This document shows positions 35,445-44,986 of a stretch of 64,000 nucleotides of DNA, one piece after another (positions within the stretch are counted from its first letter, which is position 1; the number at the start of each line of letters is the position of its first letter). The notes under the pieces were generated by a model, which saw only the letters and a program-made list of their open reading frames with translations, searched no databases and was not told the DNA's origin. The DNA comes from Lasiosphaeria ovina (Eukaryota; Ascomycota; Sordariomycetes; Sordariales; Lasiosphaeriaceae), in contig JAULSN010000002.1 in the NCBI GenBank assembly GCA_033439765.1, positions 2,480,001 to 2,544,000 of the forward strand. The letters run 5' to 3'. Both the position numbers and the translations under genes were made by a program.

Positions 35445-36045
35445 TCAGATGCCCCCAACCACTGAGCACGCGTACTGAATGCCGACGAAGCCGATACCGC
35501 CAGCTACATGAATCACCTCGTTGTCATTTAGTATATAGACTCTGCCACTGCACCATTCGACATCGGGCGCAGTCTCGGGGTTTTCGTTGCCGGTGAGCCT
35601 TTTCACCACGACCCGGGGCTGTTGCTCGGTGGATAACGATTGGTTGGCGGTGGCGTCCTCTCGCTGTTGCCGTGGCGGCGGGATGGCGAGGAGTGCCCGA
35701 ATGGAGTTTGAGGCAGTCCGATAGCAAGTATTCTTAGCCCAAACTAAGTCTGGACCAAGGGCAACTGCGCCAACGATCATGCCTCTATCGCTTCCATACT
35801 GCCTAATTTTGGACCCCTTTCCAGTTAGCTGGTTGACTTTGGAGTTATGTGTCGTGGATTTACCATACCATATCGTCTGTGTTGTATTGTCGAATAAGAT
35901 CTATGGCCTCATTTGGGAGCTGCACAAACGGGGATTGATTTGGATATCTGTGCAGCCCTCCCCGAAGGGTTTCCAAATCTTCGGCGTGGTAGTGGATTTC
36001 CTGAGCCTTTTTCCGGAATTCCGGCGAAGTATCGAAACTATACAT
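35445..36045 (-). CDS. Unrecognised two-exon reading frame, possibly a fragment
   Basis: Exons 35864-36045 and 35445-35802 give 179 aa from MYSFDTSPEFRKKAQEIHY. The 61-bp intron has a good donor (GTAAAT), a CTAAC branch site and a TTAG acceptor, and joins DDMVW to QYGSDRGMIVGAVALGP, which is why I think this is or was a gene. Further upstream on the same strand another frame reads ITETSIHPLQEAFYFTNV and stops at TAG just where the present frame begins (about 36040), suggesting the true N-terminus is cut off by a one-base shift. I recognise no domain; there is no signal peptide. It is divergent to the hydrolase-domain gene at 37089. It could be a decayed gene of the recognition-type island or a lineage-specific protein. 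Confidence 0.35.
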
Positions 36046-37088
36046 TGGTAAAGTAGAAGGCCTCTTGAAGAGGGTGAATCGAGGTCTCCGTGATCTGTTA
36101 GACTGCGGTCGTTGCGTGCCTCATCACGGAATACGCGCGACCAAGTGCCCCGCCCGATCAGGCACACCTACCTGCCCTGTCATGTGACTCGTAGTGAAAA
36201 ATAGACCCCGCACGCAGCGGTCTTCTGCTGTGTAAATGCTCAACCAATCCGTTTCGCTCCATAGGCTGCTCAGTGCTTAAGCTCTGCTCAGTGCTGAGCA
36301 CAATCGAGGCGTGATCATGCGCCTGCTCAGTACCAAGCCTTCCTGCTGCACTGAGCACCCGCTGACTGGTCCGTCCCGACTGGCCCCACCTGCCCTGAGC
36401 TCCCCGCTTCCTGTAGCGTGCCTACTGTAGTATGAACTGCGTTTATCGTTGTTAGAGGATATGGACGCTTAAACGCTGATAGGACTACCATATACCGGCC
36501 AGAGTCGGTGATATAGCAGAGCCATGGAGGAAGTGGGCGGGAACGGCAGGAGCTGGAGGAAAGACGAAGGCCGCTCTGCGTACGCTGTTAGTAGTGAAAC
36601 CCGTCAGCCAAACTCGGGAGATAGATCAATCCTGATCGTACCCTCCTCCGTTTCAACTTCTCTGCCGCTTGTCTATACACAGTTGTGAGCGTCTAGGGAT
36701 ATGAATCCTCGTTCGTGTGCTCTATACAACCCCTCGGCTATCTACAGTTTGGTCGGGCGTTATAGACACTTTGCCTAGGGCGCCGTGCCTTATTGCGAGA
36801 GCATTATCGGTCGCGGTTGGCGTTTGCTGCCTGGCCCCATGGATTGGATGTGGACGCTCTGTGGCGTTTTGGGCCTGGAAGCTGATCCTGGATCACCCAA
36901 CTTCTTCTCCTCATACCGCGTTTCGCCGTCGTCCACCACAACTCAACCTCCACCTGCCACACCAAAGCCACGAAGCGGCCTCCACTAGGAGGGCCTCGCA
37001 CTGTTCACCGAAGCGCAGCATCCGCGACCCAGCAACTTGTTCGAATCTCGGTCTCGGCCATACAAGCTCTTATGCCGGTAGTGGAGCC
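36046..37088. other. Non-coding stretch between two divergent accessory frames
   Basis: Contains repeated ctcagtgct motifs near 36270-36350, including a palindrome tgctcagtgctgagca at about 36285-36300. The frame of the hydrolase-domain gene extends upstream to 36717, but that part looks like leader. No separate gene. Confidence 0.4.
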
Positions 37089-37931
37089 ATGATTTCCGTT
37101 AACCTCAGCCAGCGCATCTCTTTGGCCGGATGGGCAGCCGCCCTTTGTCTCCCCGTCGGTGCGGTTACCATTTGGCTTTGGGTCTATCCCGCGTCCACTC
37201 GTCTAAACCCCGCACCGTTGTCTCCGGCGGGGCCTACTTCGGATCCGAAACAATCCACGCGGAAAGGCGTCCGCCTCTGTCAAGTCAACCCCGACAAGAA
37301 TGAGACAGACACCGATATCGATATTATTGCCATCCATGGCCTCGACGCTCAGTCGCCAGACACGTGGACATGGGTAAACCCCAGTGACCGCAACAATAAG
37401 GTTAACTGGCTGGCCGATCCGCGAATGCTCCCGATTAAAGTGGGAGCCGCTCGCATCTTCACATGCGACTGGCCCGCCGACCTGCTCCAACCGTCAGACT
37501 TGGTCCAGAAAACAGTTGAGGAATATGCTCTGCTTCTGCTCGACGGTATCCAAAGGGAGATCTTAGTAACGAACGCGACAAGAGAAGGCCGGCCTATTTT
37601 CTTCATCGCTTCCTGTCTCGGAGGGATCATCTTGGCGAAGGCTCTCGTGGACGCTGGCGACGAATATCTCTCCCTTAAAGAAGCGACGCGCGGAATTATC
37701 TTTCTTGCCACACCGCTCCGAGGAACGTCGTTCCGAGATGTAGCCGCCTTGGCTGAACCTGGTCTGACCGTCTGGGGTGTGATCCGAGGTCGAGAAGCAA
37801 GCAAACTGCTTGGCAGCGTGAAAAGATCGACCTTCGATCTTGAGACACTTGTACGCAAGTTTACGCTGTTATGTCGGGACAACGATCATCCCTTGTCAAG
37901 TGTTCAACTTCTAAGTAGCTTAGGACAGTGA
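37089..37931 (+). CDS. Membrane-anchored alpha/beta-hydrolase domain of NLR type, truncated
   Basis: A 280-aa frame from the ATG at 37089 (MISVNLSQRISLAGWAAALC). A hydrophobic anchor (LCLPVGAVTIWLWVY, about residues 20-34) precedes a lipase-like domain: strand and oxyanion region IDIIAIHGLDAQSPDTWTW, FTCDWPADLLQPSDLV, nucleophile elbow FIASCLGGIILAKAL, and IIFLATPLRGTSFRDVAAL. These features match the SesB-like alpha/beta-hydrolase domain that opens many fungal NLRs. The elbow reads A-S-C-L-G-G, putting Cys where a Ser nucleophile usually stands, so hydrolase activity is doubtful. The frame ends soon after LCRDNDHP. Shifting by one base yields CQVFNF then a stop, which is how the family continues toward NACHT, so this is probably a decayed NLR fragment rather than a complete protein. 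An alternative in-frame start lies at 36717. Confidence 0.7.
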   Translation: MISVNLSQRISLAGWAAALCLPVGAVTIWLWVYPASTRLNPAPLSPAGPTSDPKQSTRKGVRLCQVNPDKNETDTDIDIIAIHGLDAQSPDTWTWVNPSDRNNKVNWLADPRMLPIKVGAARIFTCDWPADLLQPSDLVQKTVEEYALLLLDGIQREILVTNATREGRPIFFIASCLGGIILAKALVDAGDEYLSLKEATRGIIFLATPLRGTSFRDVAALAEPGLTVWGVIRGREASKLLGSVKRSTFDLETLVRKFTLLCRDNDHPLSSVQLLSSLGQ

Positions 37932-38079
37932 TACCCCAGGAGGCAGCTGACGAGTCAGGTTGGGTGCCACTGACATGAAGTCCCCTCGGCACCTCCTTCA
38001 TCAGGATACTTTACTCGAGGGGTACCGGCTGAAGTATCCAACGGCTCCATAAGACTGACCAGAGGCGTTCAAACTTCGA

Positions 38080-38420
38080 CTACGGTATTATTTTCACCGT
38101 GATTCTTTCTACCTCTCCATCACGAACAGCCGTGACAGAAACAGTACTAGACTCGAATAAAGGGGAAGTTGGAACCGGCTTATCATCGGCTACGACCACG
38201 ATATCGCCATTCTGTAGGCCGCAGCTTGCCATTACAGCTTTGACCGTCAGATATGTGCCAACACTGAAGCGATCCTTTTTCCTTCCATTCCATCAAAAGA
38301 CCAGCATCAGATAACGAAACGGTATCGAAAAGCAAAGAGAGCACTCGTGACTTAGGGTCGAGAAATATTTCGATATCCGCCGCAGAGATGGCAACATCAT
38401 CGATTGTGATTGTTAGTAAC
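38080..38420 (-). pseudogene. Frame-broken fragment with a PDZ-like segment
   Basis: Two minus-strand frames join across a one-base shift near 38285: LTITIDDVAISAADIEIFLD...GLLMEWK in one, and then VGTYLTVKAVMASCGLQNGD, IVVVADDKPVPT, VTAVRDGEVERITVKIIP before a TAG at 38080 in another. The second part has the shape of a PDZ domain (GLxxGDxVVxxDDKPV ... VxRDGxxxxITV), as in HtrA-type proteases. No start codon or catalytic residues are seen. I call it a pseudogene because the frame is broken and no splice sites repair it. Confidence 0.4.
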
Positions 38421-38457
38421 ACTTATTAAGAGTAGCGTTTGCCTACATAGTAAGTCC

Positions 38458-38761
38458 CTAAGCAAGGTCCATGTCAACGATATTGACAAGTAGACGTTCG
38501 GAGGACCCGGACCTGATATCTATTTCGACCACGTCAATAGGAACGGAGGGCCCACATAAGGTACCAACCACCTCCCTTAACCCGATTTCCCCCCGTCGAC
38601 GATCCCGGGCGCACGTTGCAGATACGTGGAGGCACCGCGTCCTTGAGCTCCTCGGCCTCAAAGTCCATAGCAGCGAGCCCACAGATAGACACACTGGCAA
38701 CAGTGCCCACTGCTTTTTTGCCGTTGTAGGTGAGAACTGCCTTGTAGCTTTGTGTCTCCAA
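38458..38761 (-). pseudogene. Decayed coding-like stretch of unknown identity
   Basis: The minus strand keeps protein-like sequence in alternating frames: YKAVLTYNGKKAVGTVASVS with ICGLAAMDFEAEELKDAVPP in one, then VEIDIRSGSSERLLVNIVDM in another. No single frame is open throughout and no introns reconcile them. It lies between the HET-gene relic and the PDZ-like fragment and may belong to the same decayed gene as the latter. Identity unknown. Confidence 0.3.
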
Positions 38762-38769
38762 TCAATCAG

Positions 38770-39626
38770 TAGGCGGATGATCCCGCCATTGGCGAAGTTG
38801 AGGGGTTGAACTCGTCCGAGTTCTACGATACCGTCGAGTATGTACCCGTCTAGCGTGAGACGGCGTATTCTCGATATAGGCAAGGGAAGGGAGGAATCTT
38901 GCGGGTAGATCATGGTCCTGGGGCTGCCAAATCGCGGCAAAGAAACGGTAGCGCCTTAGTGGAGGTGAAAACGACGCGACGTGGCCCTGGGTCCGGTATG
39001 GGGTCCGGGCGGCGGCATATCACGGTGCCGTTCATGAAGCACTCCGTGTTCCAGTCGGGAACCCACGACGGGAGGCCGCTAGAGCGGACGTCTTGTTTGC
39101 TTGTGGACAAGGCCGAGAAGATGTCGAGGCTGCGGTAAGTTGTCAGTACGGACCGCGCAAAGTCGATATATACATCATCGGGCGACTTGTGGTAGTCAAA
39201 GCGTATGTCTAGCCCATCTGGTCCGGCATCGCACGAGAGCCCGCACAGAGCGTAGATCTTGTCGTGCGGATAGGTGGCGTCGCTCACCCAGTGCCGGATG
39301 ACCAGCGACAGCAAGGTACCTCGCTGGCCCAACTTCTGCTTGACGCACTCGGCCCAGGTTGACTTGAAGTGCGTAGCCGCGATCCGAGTAGCTTCGATGG
39401 GGATGGTCCGGGCAAACAGCACCGCCTCAGCAATGGCCTGCATGGGGAAGCTGTAAGGTCCGCACTGGATCAGAACCTCTCTCGCCACGGCGACCTCCTG
39501 GATCGCCCAGACCCGCTCGGTCCAGGACCAGGTGAACAGGTGTACCAGTGTCCTGTATCCAATCTCCTTTGCGTTTGGAATGCCATGTAGCACCCACTCC
39601 TCTTGTGTGGGGAAGTCTGGAGTCAT
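38770..39626 (-). pseudogene. C-terminal half of a HET-domain (heterokaryon incompatibility) gene
   Basis: The frame starts about 39626 and reads ERVWAIQEVAVAREVLIQCG, the end of a HET domain, then YPHDKIYALCGLSCDAGPDG, FDYHKSPDDVYIDFARSVL and the hallmark GLPSWVPDWN. The N-terminal half of the HET domain (the strands before the W-x-x-QE motif) is missing: sequence upstream of 39640 is low-complexity and non-coding. At about 38915-38940 the frame shifts by one base; the adjacent frame continues plausibly as RFGSPRTMIYPQDSSLPLPI, SRIRRLTLDGYILDGIVEL. HET genes trigger cell death after fusion of unlike individuals. With its N-terminus lost and a frameshift, this copy is a pseudogene. Confidence 0.7.
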
Positions 39627-40541
39627 GTTAACCCAATGAAATCCAAAAACAAGAAACAAGAAACAGACAAATCCGTTAGTAAAGTTGACATGAATATCCC
39701 TTTCAAACATTGCAGCGTACAATACAATGCCCAACACAGAAAGAAAAAAGAATAAAAGATAAACTGGAAGGCCGAAACCAGAATTAAAGAAACATACAAA
39801 ACTCAAGAAGGGGGGGGGAAACAAAGCGGGGAAAGGGGGGGGAAGGAGACAATATTTAGTCCAGCAGGCAACAACCAACCGGAGCCAAGTAAGGAAGGGG
39901 GGGGGAAGCAGGGCGGGGATCGAGATCGAGATTTTGTTCCCACACAACATGCGCTAGGGACCAGGTCATTATCATCTTTCCCAGTTTCTGCCAAAGCCAC
40001 GACATTCAAAAACCTGCTTCTGTACTGCGTCGGCACGTTTTTAAGCAGAAAGCCAAGGTGGAGATAGATGCCAAATCCGTATATATGTAATAGATATTTA
40101 TATTTCCCCCCCCCTCATTTCTGAGAGTTTCTGTACATGTTTCTTCATCTCTTTCCTGTCCGAGCGTAGAGTGCCGTCGGCAAAAAAAGACAACAAATAA
40201 AGGAAAAATGTAGATCCAGCTGCCTTCCACCATTTTCCCGACCTTTCGTTTCCAAACCGCCCCGTAAGCAGACACCAAGTTGAGATGGGTGTGGGCCCCT
40301 CCCGTTCATTATCTGTCGCCATCCAAGCCATACGATGAAGAGGCGCAAGTGCTAGGCAACGCACGCTAATTCACCACCGTCCACCTCTTCCGCCGTCCTA
40401 CCGTGTGCAGGAACATGGCAGCAACTCCACCCAAACGCTCGACGGTCGGGATCAGGGCCTTCGTCGTCTCCATGCTAGAAATGAGGTATGCCCGGACGCC
40501 TCAGTTTTTGCTTCGTGTCCCGCACCACCACCATGATTCCT
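39627..40541. other. Non-coding region between the HET relic and the SET gene
   Basis: Low-complexity A/G-rich stretches (39720-39860) and G-runs. A frame at about 40370-40466 on the minus strand could be a second, spliced exon of the SET gene (see that entry). Otherwise no gene. Confidence 0.4.
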
Positions 40542-42257
40542 TCATACGGTACTCCAAGGCGCGTTTGACGCTTCGTCCCGGCATCTCTTGCACATGCACC
40601 AGCCGCCGAGGCTGCCCTGCGCCCATTCCCTGCGCCCCTGTACAGGGAGGTCGACGTCGCAGTAGTGGTTGAGGATCTCCTCGTCGGCCTTGATGCCTCC
40701 GGGCGTGTTCCCGAGGACACGCGTCTCGCGGGCCCAGAGCACCATGCGGCCGCCCCACTCCCAAGTAACGTTTGGATTACAGTCGTGGTTCGCCAAGCAC
40801 CAGAATGGATGAACGGCGGCCACGTCGGGGCGGCCGTCGCGCAGGTTCTTGCGGGCCGACGCGGTGCCGCGGAATTTGCCGTAGGCCGTGTTGAACACCC
40901 ACTGTTCGTGTCGGTCCAGGGTGGCGTATATATCAATGTCCATCTTTTCGAGGAGATGGAGCGGCGTCTCGATGCTATACTTAAACGAGAAAGGAAGCGT
41001 CCACTCCGGAGGCGGCCCGGCATCGGCCGACAAGTCAATGTCATTGAGTTCTGTCGGCACAAAGTCGCCCCATATGTATTTTATCTCGTCCACTTGGAGG
41101 GGGTGCAAGTCCTGGTGGGTTGACATGGCCAACAGGCGGGCCAGGAGGAGAAGGTAGAGTGACTCGTCAATGTCGTTGTTTTCCGGATCCTTTGCGATGG
41201 AATCGACGTCGCGGTCGCACACTGCAGGGTGGTACTTTTTCTGGGCCTGCGAGAAGCAGAAGTCGTCGCAAAAGACTGTGTCGTAGCACTCGGGACAGTT
41301 GACGGCTTGCGTATCGGGCCTGAGGGGCGGCAGCTCGGCCCCGCAGGCATCGCAGGTCGACTCTTTATGCCTGCTGTTGGCCGTCAGGAGCGAGTACTCT
41401 CTCAAGACCACCTCGTCAGGGGCAATGTCTTCCTTGGCGAACAGGCCTAGTTGTTCGCACCTAGGAACAAAGTCGTATCCGTCCGTGTCGCTGGCTCCCT
41501 CGAGAAGCACAGGGAGGCTGGCGACCCTGACCTCGCACTTGGGCGCCATGGGAGCGAGGCGCTGGTTCATGTAGGACAGCGACTCGTCCGAGAAGCGGTC
41601 TGGTTCGTGCGTGTTCCACGGGTATATCTCTCGGCGCACAACGCCGCGGTCGGGAAGGTGGTTTCGGTTGATTGGCTCGTCTGGCCGCTTCCGTAACCTC
41701 CGTCTCGCAACCTGTTCGATATAACTCTTCGTCTCGACGAGCTCCCTGTTGTTGGGAACGGCGGCGAGGCCCCTCTCGCAGAAAGTCAGTGCAGTCTTGA
41801 GACACCCGCAGAGCAAGAGGCTGAGCGACAGGATCTGGAAGCAGCGAGCAGAAGCAAGAGAGGCAAGCTGATCATGACGGTGGGGCCCGGCCACGCCTTC
41901 GCCGTCCACCAAGTCCACATCGGGGGCCCCACGGATCATATCGTCGTGCACGAGGGACCCATAGCGCAGCACGTCGGGACATGGCTCGTCAATGTACTTG
42001 TCAAGAGCCTCTCGGGCTTGATCGTGGTACTCGAGTCCTTCCTCGCGCACTTCGTCGGCCAGGAGCAGGGCGCGGTAGGCATCGGCAGCGGCCAGGTCGG
42101 GGTAGGCTAGGTTGGAGTAGACGACGGCCCGCTCCAGGAAGAGGATTATATCATAGGGGTCGGCGGCCAAGGCGTCTGTCAGCTGCTGGCGGCGCAAGAG
42201 GAGGGCTGTCCTGCCGGCCTCCCTTCCGGACGACACCGACGGCGACGAAGCTTCCAT
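40542..42257 (-). CDS. SET-domain protein (SMYD/TPR-like)
   Basis: Single exon, 571 aa from MEASSPSVSSGREAG; the frame extends upstream to 42482, but that part is Pro/Ser-rich leader. The N-terminal 200 residues look like TPR helices (DPYDIILFLERAVVYSNLAY, LKTALTFCERGLAAVPNN). A split SET domain follows: QLGLFAKEDIAPDEVVLREY, a Cys-rich zinc-binding insert (CDACGAELPP ... CPECYDTVFCDDFC ... HPAVC), then the catalytic core NHDCNPNVTWEWGG, ADEEILNHYCD and a post-SET CMCKRC. These enzymes transfer methyl groups from S-adenosylmethionine to lysines; the target is unknown. The key NHxCxPN and EEI-x-x-x-Y motifs are intact. A donor (GTATGA) right before the stop and an acceptor near 40467 could add a short exon, but neither continuation looks conserved. 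Confidence 0.87.
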   Translation of the reverse strand: MEASSPSVSSGREAGRTALLLRRQQLTDALAADPYDIILFLERAVVYSNLAYPDLAAADAYRALLLADEVREEGLEYHDQAREALDKYIDEPCPDVLRYGSLVHDDMIRGAPDVDLVDGEGVAGPHRHDQLASLASARCFQILSLSLLLCGCLKTALTFCERGLAAVPNNRELVETKSYIEQVARRRLRKRPDEPINRNHLPDRGVVRREIYPWNTHEPDRFSDESLSYMNQRLAPMAPKCEVRVASLPVLLEGASDTDGYDFVPRCEQLGLFAKEDIAPDEVVLREYSLLTANSRHKESTCDACGAELPPLRPDTQAVNCPECYDTVFCDDFCFSQAQKKYHPAVCDRDVDSIAKDPENNDIDESLYLLLLARLLAMSTHQDLHPLQVDEIKYIWGDFVPTELNDIDLSADAGPPPEWTLPFSFKYSIETPLHLLEKMDIDIYATLDRHEQWVFNTAYGKFRGTASARKNLRDGRPDVAAVHPFWCLANHDCNPNVTWEWGGRMVLWARETRVLGNTPGGIKADEEILNHYCDVDLPVQGRREWAQGSLGGWCMCKRCRDEASNAPWSTV

Positions 42258-44986
42258 GGCTGGAGTGGGTGTGGTGACGAGCAGGGGAAAAGGGGCAGGA
42301 GTCCCAGGGCGGAGGCCAGGATCGGGTTGCCGCAGCTTCCCGGACGGACGGTCTGTCTGATATCCCGACGAGCCCCTCCTGGAGGGGCGCTGTTGGAAAA
42401 AGGGTGCTTGTGATGCCAAGTAGGCAGGCGGGGCAGACGGGCTTGTGTTGATGTTGGAGGAGGGAGGGGCAAGTCCCTGCATATATAGTCGTTATGTTGT
42501 CTGCGGGTAGGGTAGGGTAAGGTAGGGTAGGGGACTGAGCTGAGATGGGTGAGCGAGCCGCGGAGTCGCAGCCCAAAGGGGAGCTAAAAAAAAAGTTGCG
42601 AATGGGGGCACGCCCGGTGGAGGGGAGGCCCGCTCAGGCCAAGTCCCCCTAATAAAACAAAAACAGATGCAGAGACGGGGGGTTCGACGTGCACAAGGCC
42701 ACTCAGCCGCCTTACTAGCCAGTCAGGGAAAAAAGGCGTTGGGGTAACGCACCAATGCTAGCGTCCTGCAGACAAGGTATTGTAGTGTAGCCCAGTGTAC
42801 AGGCAGGTAGCCTCGAGGTGCCACAAAGGGCAGTGAGACCTTGATTTTTTTTCTCTTCAACTTTTCTCCTCTCGTCTAGAGTCAGTCCTGCGAGTCCTGG
42901 CCGCGGCGATGCACCAGGGTTGAGGGATGCCTCGACGAGGCCGTTGCAAATGCTCCGGAGCCAGCAGGGCTAGGCTGCAAGCAGGAAGAGCAGAAGGCCA
43001 CTTAGGGATCAATTGGGTACATGGTAGGGGGAGTTGTATGAGGGCACGATGACGGCACCGAATGAAGCGGCACCCTGGCCTCCGCCGCCATTTGCCCTCT
43101 GCCCCTGTCGTTCGGCCTCTATCATACCTTACCTTACATACCAAAGGTACTTCGTACATAAATGCAGATTAGGTAGGCGCTGCCCTGTACCTTGGTTTAC
43201 TGCACGAGTCCTCGAGCCGTTCGTCTCCAGTCTGGCGATGATAGAGACAGGGTGACACCAGCCGCGGCTACACCTGAGTGGTGGGAAAGGATTGTCTTGT
43301 GAGATGCTGTGCTGCGCTGTGCGTTGAAGAGCTGCCTTGTAGAAAACTGGACAGTTCGATAGATCCCCGGTGCGTAACTTGGGTACCGTATCCATGGGAT
43401 TCCACTTGCCGAAATTTCGTCCCAAACCAAAGGTAATCGATGTGGACATGTGGATAGGCACTTTACCGATGTGGATGCCCTTTGAGCTTTTCTTTTAGCT
43501 TCCAGTCAAGTTGGGCCCGTCGTGGGTGGGTTGCGCCGCCGCCATCTGTTTGCAGTCACCGCTTCCCCCCACCCTCTGGTTGAGTGTGGTACAAAGGTCT
43601 CGCTGGACCCCTAAAACACACGACACGAAAAATGAGAACAAGAGGAGACAATGGTCACATCTGGAAGCAGCCAAGGAAGGCACGGGTACGCTGCTGCACC
43701 TCTCACTGCCGGGGGAGGAGGGAGGGGAGGGGAAAGGGACCACTTGCCTGCCTCCTGCCTGTGCCCATTGCAGACTTTCCGCAGGTCGGTTGCTCCTGCG
43801 GTGGAGTTTTGCACCGTCCCAACAGGCCTAGAAAAGCCCAGAGGCTACCTGACTGCCTGCAGATGCTCTCTCTCTTTCTCAACCCTACATGGGTACGGAT
43901 TAGGTACATGTACGGAGCACACCCTGGGCAGAAACAGGGCTCCCCCCCCTGGTGCTGGGCGGCGTTCGGGTAGCTCAAGATTCAGGGTCCTGTCCCCCCC
44001 CAGCTGATGGCTTGCATTTGCAGTTTCAGCGGCCCACTAGCAAGCGCGAACTGCGAAAGCCCGCCTGCCCCCCCCAAATGCCGCCCTACGTCATAGGCGC
44101 TCGTCGGTCTCTGGTCGACGCTACCCTACGAGGGGCGACTGGAATGGTCTGGGCCGCGCCGCGCCGCGTGAGCCAACCAGGCCCCCGACACCCGCCGTTG
44201 GCGTGCGAGGTGCATACAGTATTCGGTAAGGTAGGGAGTTTGTGCATGGTGTTATCAATGGATGATGCCTTGAATCATTTGACGAACGGGTTCAACAGTC
44301 TGCCCGGGGCTACATTAGATAGGGTCACGAGAGAGGCATATGGCCTGGCAAGTTCCTTGTCATGCAGGTTGTACGGGTCGATTCCTTTATTCTAATTATT
44401 AATTCTCACTTACGATATGGAGCGGTTCTGCTTTCCGGCCTGATATTGTAAGCGGACGTGCTCTTATCTTTTTTGAAGTCGATCCCTGACCAGCAATTTT
44501 TCCACTTTCGGATCGCCTGAGGTCGACGAGTACTCCGTACACGTGTATCGAGGGTTGTCACTTTGGTGTTAGCACCCCTGTCCCCCTCCCGTTCTCGGGA
44601 TTCTGGACCATTCTGACGTAAGTACGGAGTATTCTGATTTGAGTGTGCATCCGTTTGCTCAACGGGCTCCAGAAAAATCTATTGTCTACCTCCTTTCTAC
44701 ACATGCATGTTACGCATGGATAAACCACACAATCTACCAGAGAAATGTATATAATGATAAGAGGTCCGTATCTTGGGTACCTTCCCATACCGTATGCAGT
44801 TGTTTAGTGTACTTGGTGCCGGATGGGATGCAGAAGTATGGACGGAACGTGGTGTTGCCGGGATCGAGAATCTGAGGACCCCGCCGCCGATCGCCCCCGC
44901 ACATCCTCGGATCGGGCTGTCACCCTTCTTTGGACCGTTCTCGACCCTCCCGTTCACTACCAACGCGTCTGTGGCTGGCGGCATGA
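42258..44986. other. Intergenic region, 2.7 kb
   Basis: Promoter of the SET gene on the left (with gtagg-type short repeats near 42506-42530) and the 3' flank of the phosphatase gene on the right. Frames near 43500-44400 are G/C-rich shadows without features. Nothing accepted. Confidence 0.5.

Noticed and set aside
40370..40466. Extra 3' exon for the SET gene
   Set aside because: Splice sites exist, but the joined reading frame gives no conserved sequence; left as a note in the SET entry.
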